The translations under genes were made by a program, and so were the position numbers. Below are positions 45,604 through 58,162 of a DNA stretch of 64,000 bases, one piece after another. Location of the stretch: assembly GCA_035772785.1 (NCBI GenBank), contig JAOCPU010000025.1, positions 186,001-250,000 on the forward strand, in the 5' to 3' direction. This DNA comes from Phlebiopsis flavidoalba (Eukaryota; Basidiomycota; Agaricomycetes; Polyporales; Phanerochaetaceae). Position 1 is the first letter of the stretch. Every line of letters starts with the position of its first letter. The notes under the pieces were generated by a model. The model saw nothing but the letters and a program-made list of their open reading frames with translations, was not told the DNA's origin and made no database searches.

Positions 45604-47072
45604 ATGCCGGTATCAAAACATATACTCGAGCAGATCAAGCAGCTCATCCCACCAATGAACGGCTCGCTGCACAAGGGTCAGTCGGGGCGTGTAGGTGTGT
45701 TGGGAGGAGCACTCGAGTGAGTATATGCGTAGATCTGATCTCGCAATCCTGCTGATCACGCAATGTCCTAGCTATACAGGAGCCCCTTTCTTTGCGTCTA
45801 TGTCGGCATTGCGAATGGTGCACATGCATGCCAACCGCATGCCTCACAATTGTCTCTCGTGAACACGACCTAACGTAATGTGTAGGGCGCAGACCTGTCG
45901 CATGTCATATGCTCACCAACCGCGGCTGGTGCAATCAAGTCGTACTCGCCTGACCTAATCGTGCATCCAATCCTGCGCGAGGACCAGTACGTTATCTCGC
46001 TTGTGTGCGAAGACACTCGCTAACAGTGTTGTATCAGACAAGAAAAGGACGTCCGCCCGCAATTGGAGAGCCTTCTGTCGCGGCTGCATGTGCTTGTTGT
46101 TGGACCTGGCCTTGGACGAGAAGATACATGCAAAATTTCGCGAAGCTAGCGGTGAACATCGCGAAAACGAAGGCACGCACACGCCCTCACCTATCCTTAC
46201 GCGCTGCCCTGACTTACAATTTAGGGCATGTTCTTGGTTGGCTGGATTGCAGTCAGATGCATTCTTCTTCTCGTCGGCCAAGACCATCAATGGTCAAAGG
46301 CTACAGATATAACGCGCGATCCTGACACCCAACGTTGTCGAATTCAAGCGTCTGAGCGAACAAGTGGTCAGTTATGATGATCGGCGTGTGCTACGACACA
46401 TGCCGATCTCTGTCTAACTCCTGTCCATAGAAATATCGGACCCTTCATGGACGCCTGCCCAATGAACAGCGCGAAGGACAGTTTACATGTGCACTCTGGT
46501 TGGGCGTCACAGTGCTTCAGAAGGGCGGAGAGGACGTCATTGCTACGAACACTGGTGACGCGTCGGCAGAGGAGGCGAAGGACGAGCAAAGTGGACCCCA
46601 AGGAGAACACAGAGGAAGCAAAGTCATTGTAGATGTCCCCGGCGGTACTGAAGCGGTGTGGCGGACAGGGGGACATCCTTGACCGGAACAATTGGCACAA
46701 TCCTCGCATGGGGCAAGTGCTTCGAAGACGGGGCTTTCGGGTATGTGCAGTTTCTCGACTGTGCCTTTCTGATATTCACTATTTGTAACAGTGATGGCTC
46801 TATTTCGTCTTCGCGCATCTCCCCCTGCTTGCGGCGACGGGAGGGTCTATGGTCACCCGCACCGCATCTAAACTTGCATTTGCGAAGCAAAGGAAGAGGT
46901 AAGTGTTTACGAAATATCTCCCGCAATCTACCCGCGGCTGACCTGCGAATCCCCAATAGGCGTCGTTACTCAAGACATGCTGCCTGAGGTTGGTAACGCG
47001 TTTGCAGAAAACATTTGGCAAAAGAGGAGGAGAAGGGCTGGGGCGCCTCTGTGTGTGGATGGCAAGCTCTAA
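45604..47072 (+). CDS. NNR2: ATP-dependent NAD(P)H-hydrate dehydratase
   Basis: Metabolite-repair enzyme of the ribokinase-like YKL151C/NAXD family; it dehydrates damaged NADHX and NADPHX using ATP or ADP. Starts [20 protein letters not shown] at 45604 and continues [133 protein letters not shown] and [16 protein letters not shown]. These cover the nucleotide loop and the GGxGD catalytic motif. Exons are split by introns near 45718, 45816, 45989, 46145 and 46740. Stop at 47072. Shifts occur at about 46230 and 46640. Confidence 0.9.
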
Positions 47073-47336
47073 CAGCCGATCATTTGTCAATTTAATCTCA
47101 CACCTACACTTGCACTGTACCACTACTATTCCGTTGTATATATGAATGCAAATGTGCTGGAATATAGCAACGTTCGTTGGTCATCGTCGACTTTGGAGGG
47201 ATCTTCCAAGATTTGAAGATCTTGATGGATCTCGACCGCACGTGCAGTACATATTAACCGGATTTCGTCACTTCTCTCATATAAAGCCTGGTCGTGCTCG
47301 ACGTGCTCCGCCACACTCCCTTCCCCCCTCGCCAAC

Positions 47337-49224
47337 ATGTCCCCCCATAGTCCACCCCCCCCCCCCCCCCCCGGAAATTGCCACCAAAACCGTTCGGAAG
47401 GCCAAAGCCAGGAACGTCCGGTCTCAGGAAGCGCGTCAAAGTTGTTCCAGCAGGAGGTACGGACGCGACTTTCGCCTCATCGGCCGCCATCTCACAGCGC
47501 ACGATTGCCAGCACTACACCGAGAACTTTGTCCAGGCGATCTTTGACTCGTGTCGAGGCGAAAGGACAGACTCTCGTCATCGGTGGAGATGGTCGTTACT
47601 TCTCCCCCGAGACCGTGCAGACCATCCTCAAGATCGGCTCTGCTAACGGCGTCGCCAAGTTCAGTCGTCGGCCAGAACGCGATCCTCTCGACTCCTGCCG
47701 AGCGTCGAACGTGGATTCGCAAGTACAAGGCGTACGGTGGTATCCTCCTTACCGCCCTCGCACAACCCTGGCGGACCCAATGCCGACTTCGGTATCAAAT
47801 ACAACGTCTCGAACGGTGGACCGGCCCCCGAGAACGTCACAGACAAGATCTTCAGCAAGACGAAGACCATCTCGTCCTACAAGCTCATCGATCTCCCCGC
47901 GCTCGACCTCTCTAAGATTGGCACGCGTTCACCTTCGGGCCCAGCCAGGTCGAGATCATCGACTCGGTCAAGGACTATGTCGAGCTCCTCGAATCTATCT
48001 TCGACTTTGACCTCATTAAGTCCTTCCTCCTTACCAACTCGGACTCCTTCAAGGTTCTCTTTGACGGCATGCACGGTGTCACCGGCCCCTACGTACGGCC
48101 GCGCGATCTTCGTCGACAAGCTCGGCCTCCCACCCAGCTCCGTCCAGAACGCCGTCCCCCTCCCCCGATTTCGGTGTGGAGGACACCCCGACCCCAACCT
48201 TACCTACGCGCACGAACTCGTTGAGAACGTTGAGAGCAAGAACATTCAGTTCGGTGCTGCGTCCGACGGTGACGGTGACCGCAACATGATCTACGGCTAA
48301 GGGCGCGTTCGTCACCCCTCTGACAGTGTCGCGATTATTGCGGACTGGGGCTGAGGAGGCGATCCCGTACTTTAAGAGCGGAGTCAAGGGCGTTGCGCGG
48401 TCGATGCCCACCAGCAAGCAGATCGAGTATGTTGCGAAGAAGAAGGGTCTCAACTGCTACGAGGTCCCCACCGGTTAGTTTTCATCATTGTCTGCTACCT
48501 GTGTTTAGCTTCTGATCTGCTTCTCAGGCTGGAAGTTCTTTGGTAATCTCATGGACGCCGGAAAGCTCTCCATCTGTGGTGAGGAGTCCTTCGGCACTGG
48601 CTCTGACCACATTCGCGAGAAGGACGGTGTCTGGGCTATCGTTGGTAAGTCCACAGCGTTTGAACAATACATGTTCATGGCGGCTAACGTTTTCTATGAA
48701 GCGTGGCTGAACATCCTGGCCTTCGCCAACAAGAAGTCCCCCAACAAGCTCGTCGGCATCAAGGAGCTCCTCCTGCAGCACTACGAGGTCTACGGTCGCT
48801 CCTTCTTCTCGCGCTACGACTACGAAGAGGTCTCCTCGGAGGGTGCACAGAAGCTTGTCGACAACCTGAACGCACACATTACCAACAGCTCCCTCGCGAA
48901 CACAACTCACAAAATCTGCGAGCACCGGCCAGTCCTTCACCAGTCGCCGGTACCCTCAACTTCGACTACAACCGACCCCGTCGATGGCAGCGTTGTCGAA
49001 GAACCAGGGCCAGATCGTCACCTTCTCTGACGGTTCGCGCGTTGTCTTCCGTCTCTCGGGCACCGGCAGCCACCCCGGGCGCGACCGTGCGCATGTACGT
49101 CGAGCGCTACGTTGCCCCCAGCGCGGGCGCCAAGGAGCTCGCGACCGAGACATCCGAGGGTCTCAAGGGTCTCATCGAGGTCGCGCTGGAGATCAGCAAG
49201 TTGAAGGAGTTCCTGGGGCCGTGA
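47337..49224 (+). CDS. PGM: Phosphoglucomutase
   Basis: Interconverts glucose-1-phosphate and glucose-6-phosphate, linking glycolysis to UDP-glucose and cell-wall supply. Landmarks: KPGTSGLRKRV, intron, HYTENFVQAIFDS, QTLVIGGDGRYFSPETVQTI, then the active-site serine loop as T-A-(shift)-SHNPGGPNADFGIKYN near 47738. Later come GVTGPYVRAIFVDKLG, the metal loop ASDGDGDRNMIYG near 48262, SMPTSKQIEYVAKKKGLNCY, FGNLMDAGKLSICGEESFGT, IREKDGVWAIV, intron, and WLNILAFANKKSP, ending KLKEFLGP at 49224. All catalytic regions are present. One extra C breaks the serine loop. The start is uncertain because an 18-C run follows the ATG; that run may be intronic. Confidence 0.9.
47355..47372 (+). repeat. C18 run at PGM 5' end
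   Basis: Eighteen C lie 16 bases after the proposed ATG. It may be coding (poly-Pro), a pyrimidine tract in a first intron, or 5' UTR if the true start is elsewhere. Confidence 0.85.
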
Positions 49225-49396
49225 GAAACCTACTGTCATCACATAAGGGGACTGCGGGGCATAGGAAAAGAAGGAATACTTGAAAGGATGTATTTATAAC
49301 TAATGGCAAGGATGGTAGACACTCACAAGCGAAACACTAGACCCCTAATACTGTCGTAGTTCAGTCATACGGAATGCATATGCTGCATCTGATCGT

Positions 49397-51877
49397 TCAC
49401 AAACACGCGTGAAGATTAGCTCCAACAAACAGGAGTTTCAAATGGACACTGTGTTCTCTATTATAACCACTCGCTTCCGCACTTTCGTCCCCAACGACCA
49501 CCAACCCAAACGCTGGGGGCGCGACGTCTTCCACAGGACCCAAGAACGCGACCTGATGCTCAGCCGCTCGGGCGACAGCCTCGCGATCCAGATTGCCTTT
49601 GCGCGCGAGCTCAGCTTCGCGCATGCGGCGCGCCAGCATCTCCGCCTCACGCGCGCGACGCACCGCCCGTCTTTCTGAGAGGCGATGTACACCGCGTTGT
49701 GCTCGCTCGCATGTGTCGCGGCAAGTACGTCGGAGCGCTGAGGCGGTCTGAGGCTGGCGGGTGGCATGGGCGGGACTGACGAGGCGTGAGGGGGAGGCGG
49801 CGTGTGAGGGGGACAAAAACAGAGCGCGGGGCCGATTTGAGGGCAGCCGCAATGGGTGTTATGGGGAGGTGGTAGCGAGCCCTGACGGGCTGTGATGAGC
49901 AGGTGTTGCGGATGTGACTGTCAGATACATACCTCCCACGCATTTACATGTTCATCGAAGGCTGTCGCGCCGCGAGAGTATTTCATCCACCTTATCTTCG
50001 CTGTTGGGTACTTCAAGTTGAGATTAGGTGCTGAAGCATGCAAAAGACGAGCTTACTGGTCGAGAAACTGCCCGAGATGTACTGTTTACAGTCACTCTGA
50101 TACAATTCGCCCTTCATCTGATGTGTGTGCCAGACAAGGTCAATGTCTAGCGTCCGGTACGAAAAATGATAGCGGAGATGACGCCTTGAGACCGAGAAAC
50201 CTGTAGTGGCGCATGAGAGAACTGAACAACAGGACAGACTTTTGTCACCCACGCGTGATATCGAGCGATGGCGTGTTCGAGGACAACCTTGTCTTCCTGA
50301 CGATCGAATGCGCCTGGTACAGTCCAGCCACATTGGTGCATCTTGTCGATAAACGAGCATTGGCGATCACTGCGCCCACGAGCTCCACAGAGAACGGGCG
50401 ATCGTCGAAGTATGCAGATAGAATCCGTGTAAATCTAGAGGACAGAGCTCAAGTCTTCTAGCATTGTCCCGTGAAACTAACACACCTTCTTGCGTTATCG
50501 CTAGCCGCAGGCGCTCCTATTCTTCGTGTGTTCGCGATACGATAGTCGACTTGTTGCATAATCTTTTTGATGTGCTCATCTTTGTCCGCCTGCTATAATG
50601 TAAGCTATCGCTAGTATGCAGAGGTAATTGACACACCCTACCGTTTCGGGGCCTCCTGAAGGACGTGGGAAACACAACAGAAAGTTTGACTTTCAAATCT
50701 GTCGCCGATCGTTCGTTGCAGGATGTATCAACGTTCTGAGGCTTGCCTCTATTTATCAACTTGTTGTGAGTTATCGGAAGTAAATCAGACCCAATAGACC
50801 GGACACGCTAAATAAACACCTTCCTGTCCATACTGTCCTTTGTCGTGATCGTTTTTCGGATCGGGAACGACACACACGAACGAACTTCAACGTAGCCAAG
50901 TTGTCCCTATTAAGATCAAATCCGCACTGAGGACACTTTTGCGCGAATTTCGATTGCAAGTAGCCTGTGCCCTGTGGATGGATGTATGCTAGAAATCGAT
51001 GGGTTGAAGGGATATGTATGACAAGGTATCCAACGCACGAACAGATAGTTTCACCAAGCATTCGTCATTTCGGGCATGAGACCACAAAACGCGCTCTGTT
51101 GTGAGCGTGGCAGCCTCGATTGGGTCGTATGGATGGGGTACCAGAGTGCCACAGCCAGAGCTGGTTTGCGTTCGGGAGAGGCGGTCGTAACTAGATAGAT
51201 CCCCTATTCTTCCCTACGGAATATAAATACGCCAGCATGTAAGTAGGCGCTACTACACTCACCAGAGCACTTACGGGGAATAAATGGTCTCGCACGCCCC
51301 GAAGAGGGTTCAGAGGAGCGAGGCGCATACAGTCTTCAGGCATACCACCTGTGAACGGATGAGTACTACGAATACCCTCAGAATGCCAATTTATCTTCAT
51401 TACGTTGGATTCAATAGATATGCGTGCCACCACCATGATCACATCAAGAGGAGGTAGTTCATGTTCAGCAGGGTGGCTCCAAGCGACAGTCCTTGCTGAG
51501 CCTCGATCCACCCGCTGAAATCTGATAGCGATGTGAGCAATATGGTGTATGGAAAAGGTCGCGCAGGGTGGCGTGTACCGATCAAAACTGCTAATCCAAC
51601 AAACCACGTCCCATCGCTGCACTGGATCCAAAAATGGCGGACTACCTCGGGCCACTCTGCAATCTGTCCGTTCTCATACATTGTCTCTCGGAGACCCTTG
51701 AAAGCACGAAGGAGAGATAGATGTGCTTTCAGCTCTCCTACTCGCACAAGTGAATGCTTCAATGTCTTTGTGCCCTACAGATAAAAAAAAGTATGGCGGC
51801 TCATATGTAGCAGCATCCTGCACAGTAGCGGTAGAGTATGCTGGGGGCTGTGACTGGTCGTCCCAACTTTCCGACAT
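49397..51877 (-). CDS. GRDP-like (glycine-rich-domain-protein-like) protein 1
   Basis: Minus strand. Starts MSESWDDQSQPPAYS at 51877, then YEPPYFFLSVGHKDIEAF and KAHLSLLRAFKGLRETMYEN, EWPEVVRHF, TWFVGLAV. The first GRDP signature follows, ELPPLDVIMV..ARISIESN, which becomes VWHAYLLNP if one G is removed near 51440. Next comes EDCMRLAPLNPLRG, then a Cys pair region QGTGYLQSKFAQKCPQCGFD. A second signature follows: HAIARYHAWV, then TLDIDLVWHTHQMKGELYQS near 50100. After an intron near 49930 the C-terminal part reads ATHASEHNAVYIAS, REAEMLARRMREAELARKGN, EHQVAFLGPVED. The two DxxxxWHxxxLNPxxY-like units are the family mark. Function unknown in fungi; plant GRDPs act in development and stress. 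Several indels. Confidence 0.65.
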
Positions 51878-51879
51878 GA

Positions 51880-54455
51880 CAAGAATGGTCTGTAGAGAAG
51901 TGTACGTCGGCGTTAGGGCCCATAGATCCTTGGCAGCAGCAATGTAAACATGTCTAACAAGCACGGCCTCATTCAGGCACAGAGTCCAGGTCGTTCAAAA
52001 GAAGGGACACATGATAATTACGCAGCTGCGTGTTTTAGGCCGTGTCTACACTGAAGCACAGCTCCGGTCCTTCGAGCCGTGCGGATTCGGGTACATAGAA
52101 CTTGGTAACATATAGAATTAGTCTAGCGGCACACGTCCGCCACTTAGAAAAACCGTTGGGAGCCCAAAGGCAGGAGAGAAGGGGTGCACAGCAGCGGGGT
52201 GATGCACAAATGCCAAAAAGAGTCGTGCCACGTTGTCGGTGGCATGCACGAGGCGCTGGTCGATGCTGACCAAGCACACGTGGTTGTGCGCTAGATCCGC
52301 GACATGGCTTCACGTACAGTTTGTGGCTATAATCCAGCGGAACAGTCACTTGGATTTTTTGTTTGTTTTAAGGGCATGTTGTGCGTTTACAAGTATGACA
52401 TTCACAGATAGAGATAGCGACAATTGTATGGGTGTCTCTCAGAGACAGGGAGTCCCTGCTGGGAATCCGACACTTTGCCGAGCGGCGCGACTGCTTTATT
52501 GACGAACGGAATTCGCGCTAACCGAACCTGGCTGACAGCCGTGTTAGCAAACTTGATAGGGTGTCCAGAGGCCACGGATGTGATACCGCCAGAACAACAG
52601 ATTCACCACAGTTCAAGTATGTTGGCATGCGAATGCTAGCGACAGATAGACTCTTAACAAATGTGAGTCATCTCACATCATATTTATTTTCCATGAATGT
52701 GCCAATGAATTGCTCAGAAGTCAGTCCGACGCCGTTCCTGCTGTGTCTCAGACAGTCAAACATTGAGCCGTCTCGATACTGTTCGCCTCAGTGTTTACGC
52801 TAATGAGTGTGTGCATTTCACTGCGCGGAACGGGTAAAGAAAAAAATCAGTCTAAACTTTCCTGGATTATGGTATGATGTCTAAATACCTCTCCTGCGAT
52901 CTTGGACCCCGCTCCGACAGTGAGTCGGCAAGACTTTTTGTTTGTATTCGAGGCCGAGATACTGAGGCCAGTCACGCACAGCCCCTGGTCATTGCATAAT
53001 AAGTTGGCTGTCACACTATAGTAGACCATTCTAGCACCCCACACGCTCAAATCATACAAATTAAGTGGCTCAATCAGACACCACGCTTAGAATTCCCACT
53101 GTGTCGAAATGCCTGGATTACTTTCACAAAGAGTCTTTCGGATTTAGATACGCTAACGCCGGAACTTCCCGCGAAGATTTTACCTTGAGGTTCCCGCCGG
53201 TTATCATTGGATCCTAGGGACTCTTCCGAATATCAGACACTGATTCCCACCGCCCCGAGTGGGAACGAGAGGGGTTGATCTTGATCATATGACAATGTAA
53301 GGAGGAAATAGCAGGTACAGTGGAAAGGTCACATCTTAGAACCCCGACATCAATTGGAACAGACTTGTGCGGCGGAAAACGTCATCCGTGGAGCACCACA
53401 ACAAAGAAATTACTCACCGTCGATTTTCCCGAATCATCTCTGTTATCTGTATCGTTACAAGCGCGGTATCAGTCGCGGATAAGCGGCGAAACATCACTTG
53501 CAAGTAATGACCAGGATCGGCTTGAGGAACTGCTGCCTCCGTCACTATGTCAAGGACTAGTCGTTTGATAATCGATGGTAGATGGATTATATATGTTTAC
53601 GGACTATGGGTCGTAATATGAAAAATACACACACGCTGACCGTCACAGTGCTGTTCCAATGCCTTGGAGTATGCACATTGCTGCGGTTTTAGCTCCTTCC
53701 TCTCTCTGACCGCTTTCTACACTAGAACTTAGTATCAAATAATAGGTATGGAAAAGTCCGATTCTATCTGAGGCTAGATTGTGACCACGATGGACGTTAT
53801 GTTCACCCTCCTTGTTCACAGATACTTTGTCCGGCTCTGGCACATATAACTCGCGGTAGATATTATTTTATACTATATTCAGGAGGATGGGAAGAGAAGG
53901 CGGAGAGCATCCCCGAACTCAGAGTTGTAACATGATGTTGAATCTTCCTAACTATCAATGTGGCCCCATGCCTGGATGTATATAAGTGGAACTCCGAGTC
54001 CTCTTTCGATGTCTCCCATAGCCAAAGTGCCCCGACGGATGGCTCTATCACCTCAATCAATACTTTGCCCATAGGGTCAATGATTACTCTAATATTATAT
54101 GGTATGTAGCACCCAGTGTTTGTGACATTTGGAAAAAATCCTCCATCAGTTTACTGACAACCCCTGTCGCGTATTACCACAGGAGGCATTTTTGGTCACA
54201 TTTGCGTGTTTCAAATGTATTTTGTCATCCAAAAAGGCATCAAGCCGCAAAGCCAACTTGTGGATAAGTTGATGGCACGTACTACTTGTGTTCTCTTCTT
54301 CGCGATATCCTCTGTTGTGAGTGTTTACTTTTGTACGTTTCATGTATATCTGAGCACCACCTGAGACGTGTTTTACACTGCCTTTAGCAAGCAGGGATCT
54401 TTATGCCATACAATAGCCGTATTTTTTTGAGAAAAATACGACTGTTGTACCTGAA
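51880..54455. other. No gene supported; two minus ORFs look protein-like
   Basis: Minus ORFs 52847-53059 and 53863-54072 (GKVLIEVIEPSVGALWLWET, then SKEDSEFHLYTS) read like protein, but no family is recognised and frames between them are closed. The hairpin ttcccaccgccccgagtgggaa lies near 53245. This interval corresponds in position to 56600-59370 in the proposed duplication. Confidence 0.3.
54410..54448. repeat. 17-bp imperfect hairpin
   Basis: acaatagccgtattttt and aaaaatacgactgttgt pair with two mismatched positions around a 5-base loop. It lies just upstream of membrane-protein copy A. Confidence 0.55.
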
Positions 54456-54459
54456 ACGA

Positions 54460-55184
54460 ATTGAGCACTTGCTACTCTATCTCTGATGTTTGCTCAGGTT
54501 CTGCCACTAAGTTCTTCCTGATGGTGAGTTTCCAGGCGTTATAGCTTGATATCTGCGGACGCCGGAGCGGCTAAGTCTCAATCTCGGCTGAACCTACACT
54601 CAGATATATCGTGTATGGATTATATGGTTCTCATAGTTGGAAGATTGTGATCCCGCCACTATGCAGCCTCATTGCATCAATAGTAGGTGTTGCGCCGTGC
54701 TTACATACCCACAAAACCCTGATAGGCTTCACAATCATTGCACAACCCATTGACAGTATGTCAAGCAATCTTCCTGATCCTGACTCGCATTTACACAGAC
54801 CCTTGGACTACATCATTCCCTGGCGGTAAGCAATCGCATCAAATGAATGAGTGCGGTTGCGTTATATCGAATAGCCACATTATTATCAGCACGATGGCTT
54901 TTGAGTGGACAGGCCCTTGTGATGAGTGTGTTGTCTCTTCCCCCGTCTCGCATCTCAAGGCGATCATTCACGGTTGACAGAAATATTCACCAAATTACAG
55001 TCTCAACGTCTATTGCAGTGGTAATTGTGCTACAACGAAGATATACTTCAACTATTGCTCACTGCGGTTCATTCTATTAGGCTACAAAGTGTGGGATAAC
55101 CAACGCGAAGTCAATCGTGCTACTAAATATTTGAAGACATTTTTCGCCGTTTGTGCGATATTCACTTTCTCCCAACGCGGTTAG
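54460..55184 (+). pseudogene. Multi-pass membrane protein, copy A (truncated)
   Basis: Exon-by-exon match to copy B at 59375. Shared pieces: MFAQVL..ATKFFLM before a GTGAGT donor (needs one added base near 54505); SWKIVIPPLCSLIASI before the next donor near 54690; and a Tyr-Cys exon starting SLNVYCSG after a TTACAG acceptor near 55003. The last shared piece is NRATKYLKTFFAVC. It stops at 55184, before the later hydrophobic segments and C-terminal tail seen in B. I also cannot find the 5' exons, so this is a partial copy. The family is a membrane-protein type of Agaricomycetes with no known role. Confidence 0.5.
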
Positions 55185-55599
55185 TCCCCTGATGGGCTCA
55201 AATCATAACGGTGATTTGACATAGAAGCGCGAGGTTGGCAATTATGGAGGGGCGTTGTAAATTGATGTCTCAGGGAAGGAGGAGTCTAGGGGAGAATCTA
55301 CCATGGAGAAAGCTTATGGGGAGAAGGGACAGCGACACAAAAAAAAGATACTTTCGTCGGGTACAATATCCCTTTACTGTACTGACTTGACCTTTGCAGC
55401 ACATGTAATACTTGCTTGGCTTTTATAGTTTACGCGGGTGTTGTTCCCCTGGTTTCCCGGCTGGATCATGCTCACCTGGTTACAAATTCTCAGCTATCTG
55501 CCTACTTCTCATATCGCTCTGACGTTGTGTCTTCAAATCATCCAAGCCTCCCCCATATCGCGGGGACTACTCTGTTTTAGCCAATCGATATAATCATCG

Positions 55600-56550
55600 C
55601 TATGGCATGGTGGCGCCTTTAGACGACAATCTTCGCAACTGCCTACTCTTTTGTTCTCGCTGCCGTCCTCGAACTATTGCCCAATTAATCGCCCCCTCGC
55701 GAGGAGATTCGATCGTTTTTGCAACCGGTGGAGGGAGGTCCGACACTGTCAACTTTGAAAGCCATGTCGACACGGGCATCACCGAAGTAAACATGTCCAG
55801 AAATTTCTGTTTATGAGGCTCAGTATGCTGCCGGAGATCTAGAGAAGCTGTCACTTCCGCAATATTGTTTTCAGTAGCTACCGAGCTAACTTTGGGGTGC
55901 GATGGGACGTAGATGTCTCGAGACTGTCGGTATGTAAGGCTTCCATCGATTGTTCCTAGGGCCCCCGTGCCCTTGATTGTGTTTCGATAGCCCATCATTT
56001 TATGACGAAGTGAATGGCAAAAAATTTGGATTGCATGTAGCCTGTGCCGATTGAGGCGTGACATATTGCTGGCGTATGTAGATTGGTTCCGTAGTTTGAT
56101 AGGGCGGGGAGGTGCGTCAAATGTCAGCTGACCACGCACAGTACTGGACGAGCTTGCAGTCCCAAGCATTTTCGAGCACGAGATTATACACGATCTGAGC
56201 GGCAAGTGTGTCAGCTTCGAATGGGTAAACATGGTGGGGCCTGCTGTGCCAAAGCCAGAACTGTCTCCGTTCAGGGCGTCGTAACAGGACAAGTTTTGAG
56301 TCGATGCGTTCTCTGTCATAAAAGATATGTAAGCCGCTAAGTATGTGCCACGCTGCAGCCGCACAAAGCACAGAAGAGCGAGACGCATACAGTCTTCGGC
56401 GAACCAGCTGTGAAAAAAAAAGTATGTTCTAAACCACAGCACGATGTGCCCTCGCGACCGGGCTGTTCCTTCCGTGCTTACGATGGATTCAGCAAGTTAC
56501 GCATGGCCACATCCAATGGAGGACATCCAGAGGTGGTAATTCTGTGTTCT
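55600..56550 (-). pseudogene. GRDP-like remnant, copy 2
   Basis: On the minus strand ELPPLDV is followed by the broken signature VAMRNLLNP at about 56470-56525, a GTAAGC donor, then WFAEDCMRLALLCFVRLQRG after an acceptor. GTGYMQSKFF matches GTGYLQSKF of copy 1. No N-terminal PPYFF block and no second WHTHQ block is visible. A single 280-codon minus frame spans 55600-56442 but follows the family only at its start, so most of it is probably out of frame. Degenerate or heavily mis-sequenced copy. Confidence 0.5.
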
Positions 56551-56559
56551 AGTATTGAA

Positions 56560-57753
56560 CAGACGTAATCTGGCCCGATACACCACTAGTCGGGCCGTTG
56601 ACTGCTAGAGGAGGTGTAACCATGCTCTAAAAAAATAATAATTAGGATACCGAAGCTTTTATTCAAATTGGAGATGGACCTACTACGCATAGTGTGAGTT
56701 GGGAACCCAAAATCTTCCTGAAGGCGGACCGCATTCAATTGCATTCAGTGCTCACGAGCCACCACCGGAGCATGGCCACAGATCTAACCTTACCTTTTGA
56801 CACTATCTAACTTCAATTAAATGTCCAATAGCTCCGACTGCGTTGCCTGGCGACGGCGCGTACGCTGGGAAGACTCCCGCAGCCTGCGTTGAGTCGCACA
56901 GTCAGTTCTTCACAGCCCGCTGTGGGCGTGGACAGATCAGTTTTTCCGCTCTGGTACGTGCCATTCCTTTTCAAGCCATACAAACGGCCTTCTGGCAGGT
57001 GTGAATGGCCGTGAGGTCGGCCTGCTCAACACGCATGGTCGCGTTTAAGCAGTAGAAGACTGCCGATGTCTGACCCGGAGAGTCATTTGGAGTACGTAGA
57101 TCAGAGTGCGGCGTGGTCATGTTTGAGCTGTGGCTTGGGCCGGCGAGGCATCACTTTGTGATGAGAAGGATGTGGAAGTAATTTAAAGGAGACATCCTCT
57201 TATAGGATGTTGCGAGTGACGATGCCATAGACGAAACTACGAAGTAACACGGCCAAGACGCCGTAGAGGACACGCGTTCCACCACCTGGCGCCCAAGTTT
57301 CTAGGGCGCTCAAAACGGTTTAAATCCGAAACATCCGCATCATCCCGCCGCCCGACGCTACCTCATATGGTACCCGGGCGGCAAAAGCCCGGTTGGAGGA
57401 TGGTTTATTATCGAGTTATAACAAAAAAATTTCGTTTTGAGAAGCACTGGTGCCAGGGTGGCTGCTATATGTACCAAACGCTAATGTCCGTGGGAATCCT
57501 CTAGTTGATAGGACTGTCTGCAATGACGAGAAAGCCGCTGAGGATAGGACCGTCGCTTAGCACTCGGCGACAGCCGACGCAGACATAGGATTCGTATAAA
57601 CTCGATTTAGGAATTGACCCGATCCCCCTCGGCAAAACCGGATTAGCGGTATGGTCATGGTAGCGGCAATGAGAGCGAAACGAAATTAGGATCTGTATGA
57701 CACCAAGCGCTTTGAGACTTATTCGTCAGGACGCAATCTTTAGCCGCGCCAAA
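56560..57753. other. No gene supported
   Basis: No ORF of note. The short inverted pair gccgcccg/cgggcggc at about 57348-57385 forms a small hairpin. Confidence 0.4.
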
Positions 57754-57755
57754 TA

Positions 57756-58160
57756 CTGTTAGTTTTTTCGACCAAAGCGGACAAGGGTGTGACCGTGACG
57801 CGAATGAACCAAAGCCGGACGACCGGCTTTCCCCAGCGGGCTGTGACCCGTGACAGTGACCGGATTTTGAACCGGAACGTGACGTGTTTTGGCCCTCAAA
57901 AGGGTGATGTCATGTACGCTTCATGGGTTTTTACTACCACAAATGTCAAAAAAAACGAGCCCATTTGTTTATTATTGTAACAAAAGTCGCATATTTCGCG
58001 CGTTTCTCCTTCCGCGCCGCAGGCGCCCAAAATTGATGCGCACCAAAATGGAGTGTCACATCCGGACCAGCCCCTTGTGACTCGTGACACTGTGCACAGA
58101 TCGGTGCCCCCGAGGGGGGTCTGTGACGCGTGACGTCCGCTTTGGTAGAAAAAACTACAG
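57756..58160. mobile_element. TA-flanked MITE, 405 bp, Tc1/mariner-like
   Basis: The left end reads CTGTTAGTTTTTTCGACCAA and the reverse complement of the right end CTGTAGTTTTTTCTACCAAA. Both continue into AGCGGAC, giving ~27-bp termini. TA flanks it at 57754-57755 and 58161-58162. Inside are four TGTGAC-N-CGTGAC-type motifs in two pairs near the ends (about 57789 and 57841; 58075 and 58122). Noncoding. TA duplication points to Tc1/mariner; the termini are unrelated to the element at 13305. Confidence 0.75.
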
Positions 58161-58162
58161 TA

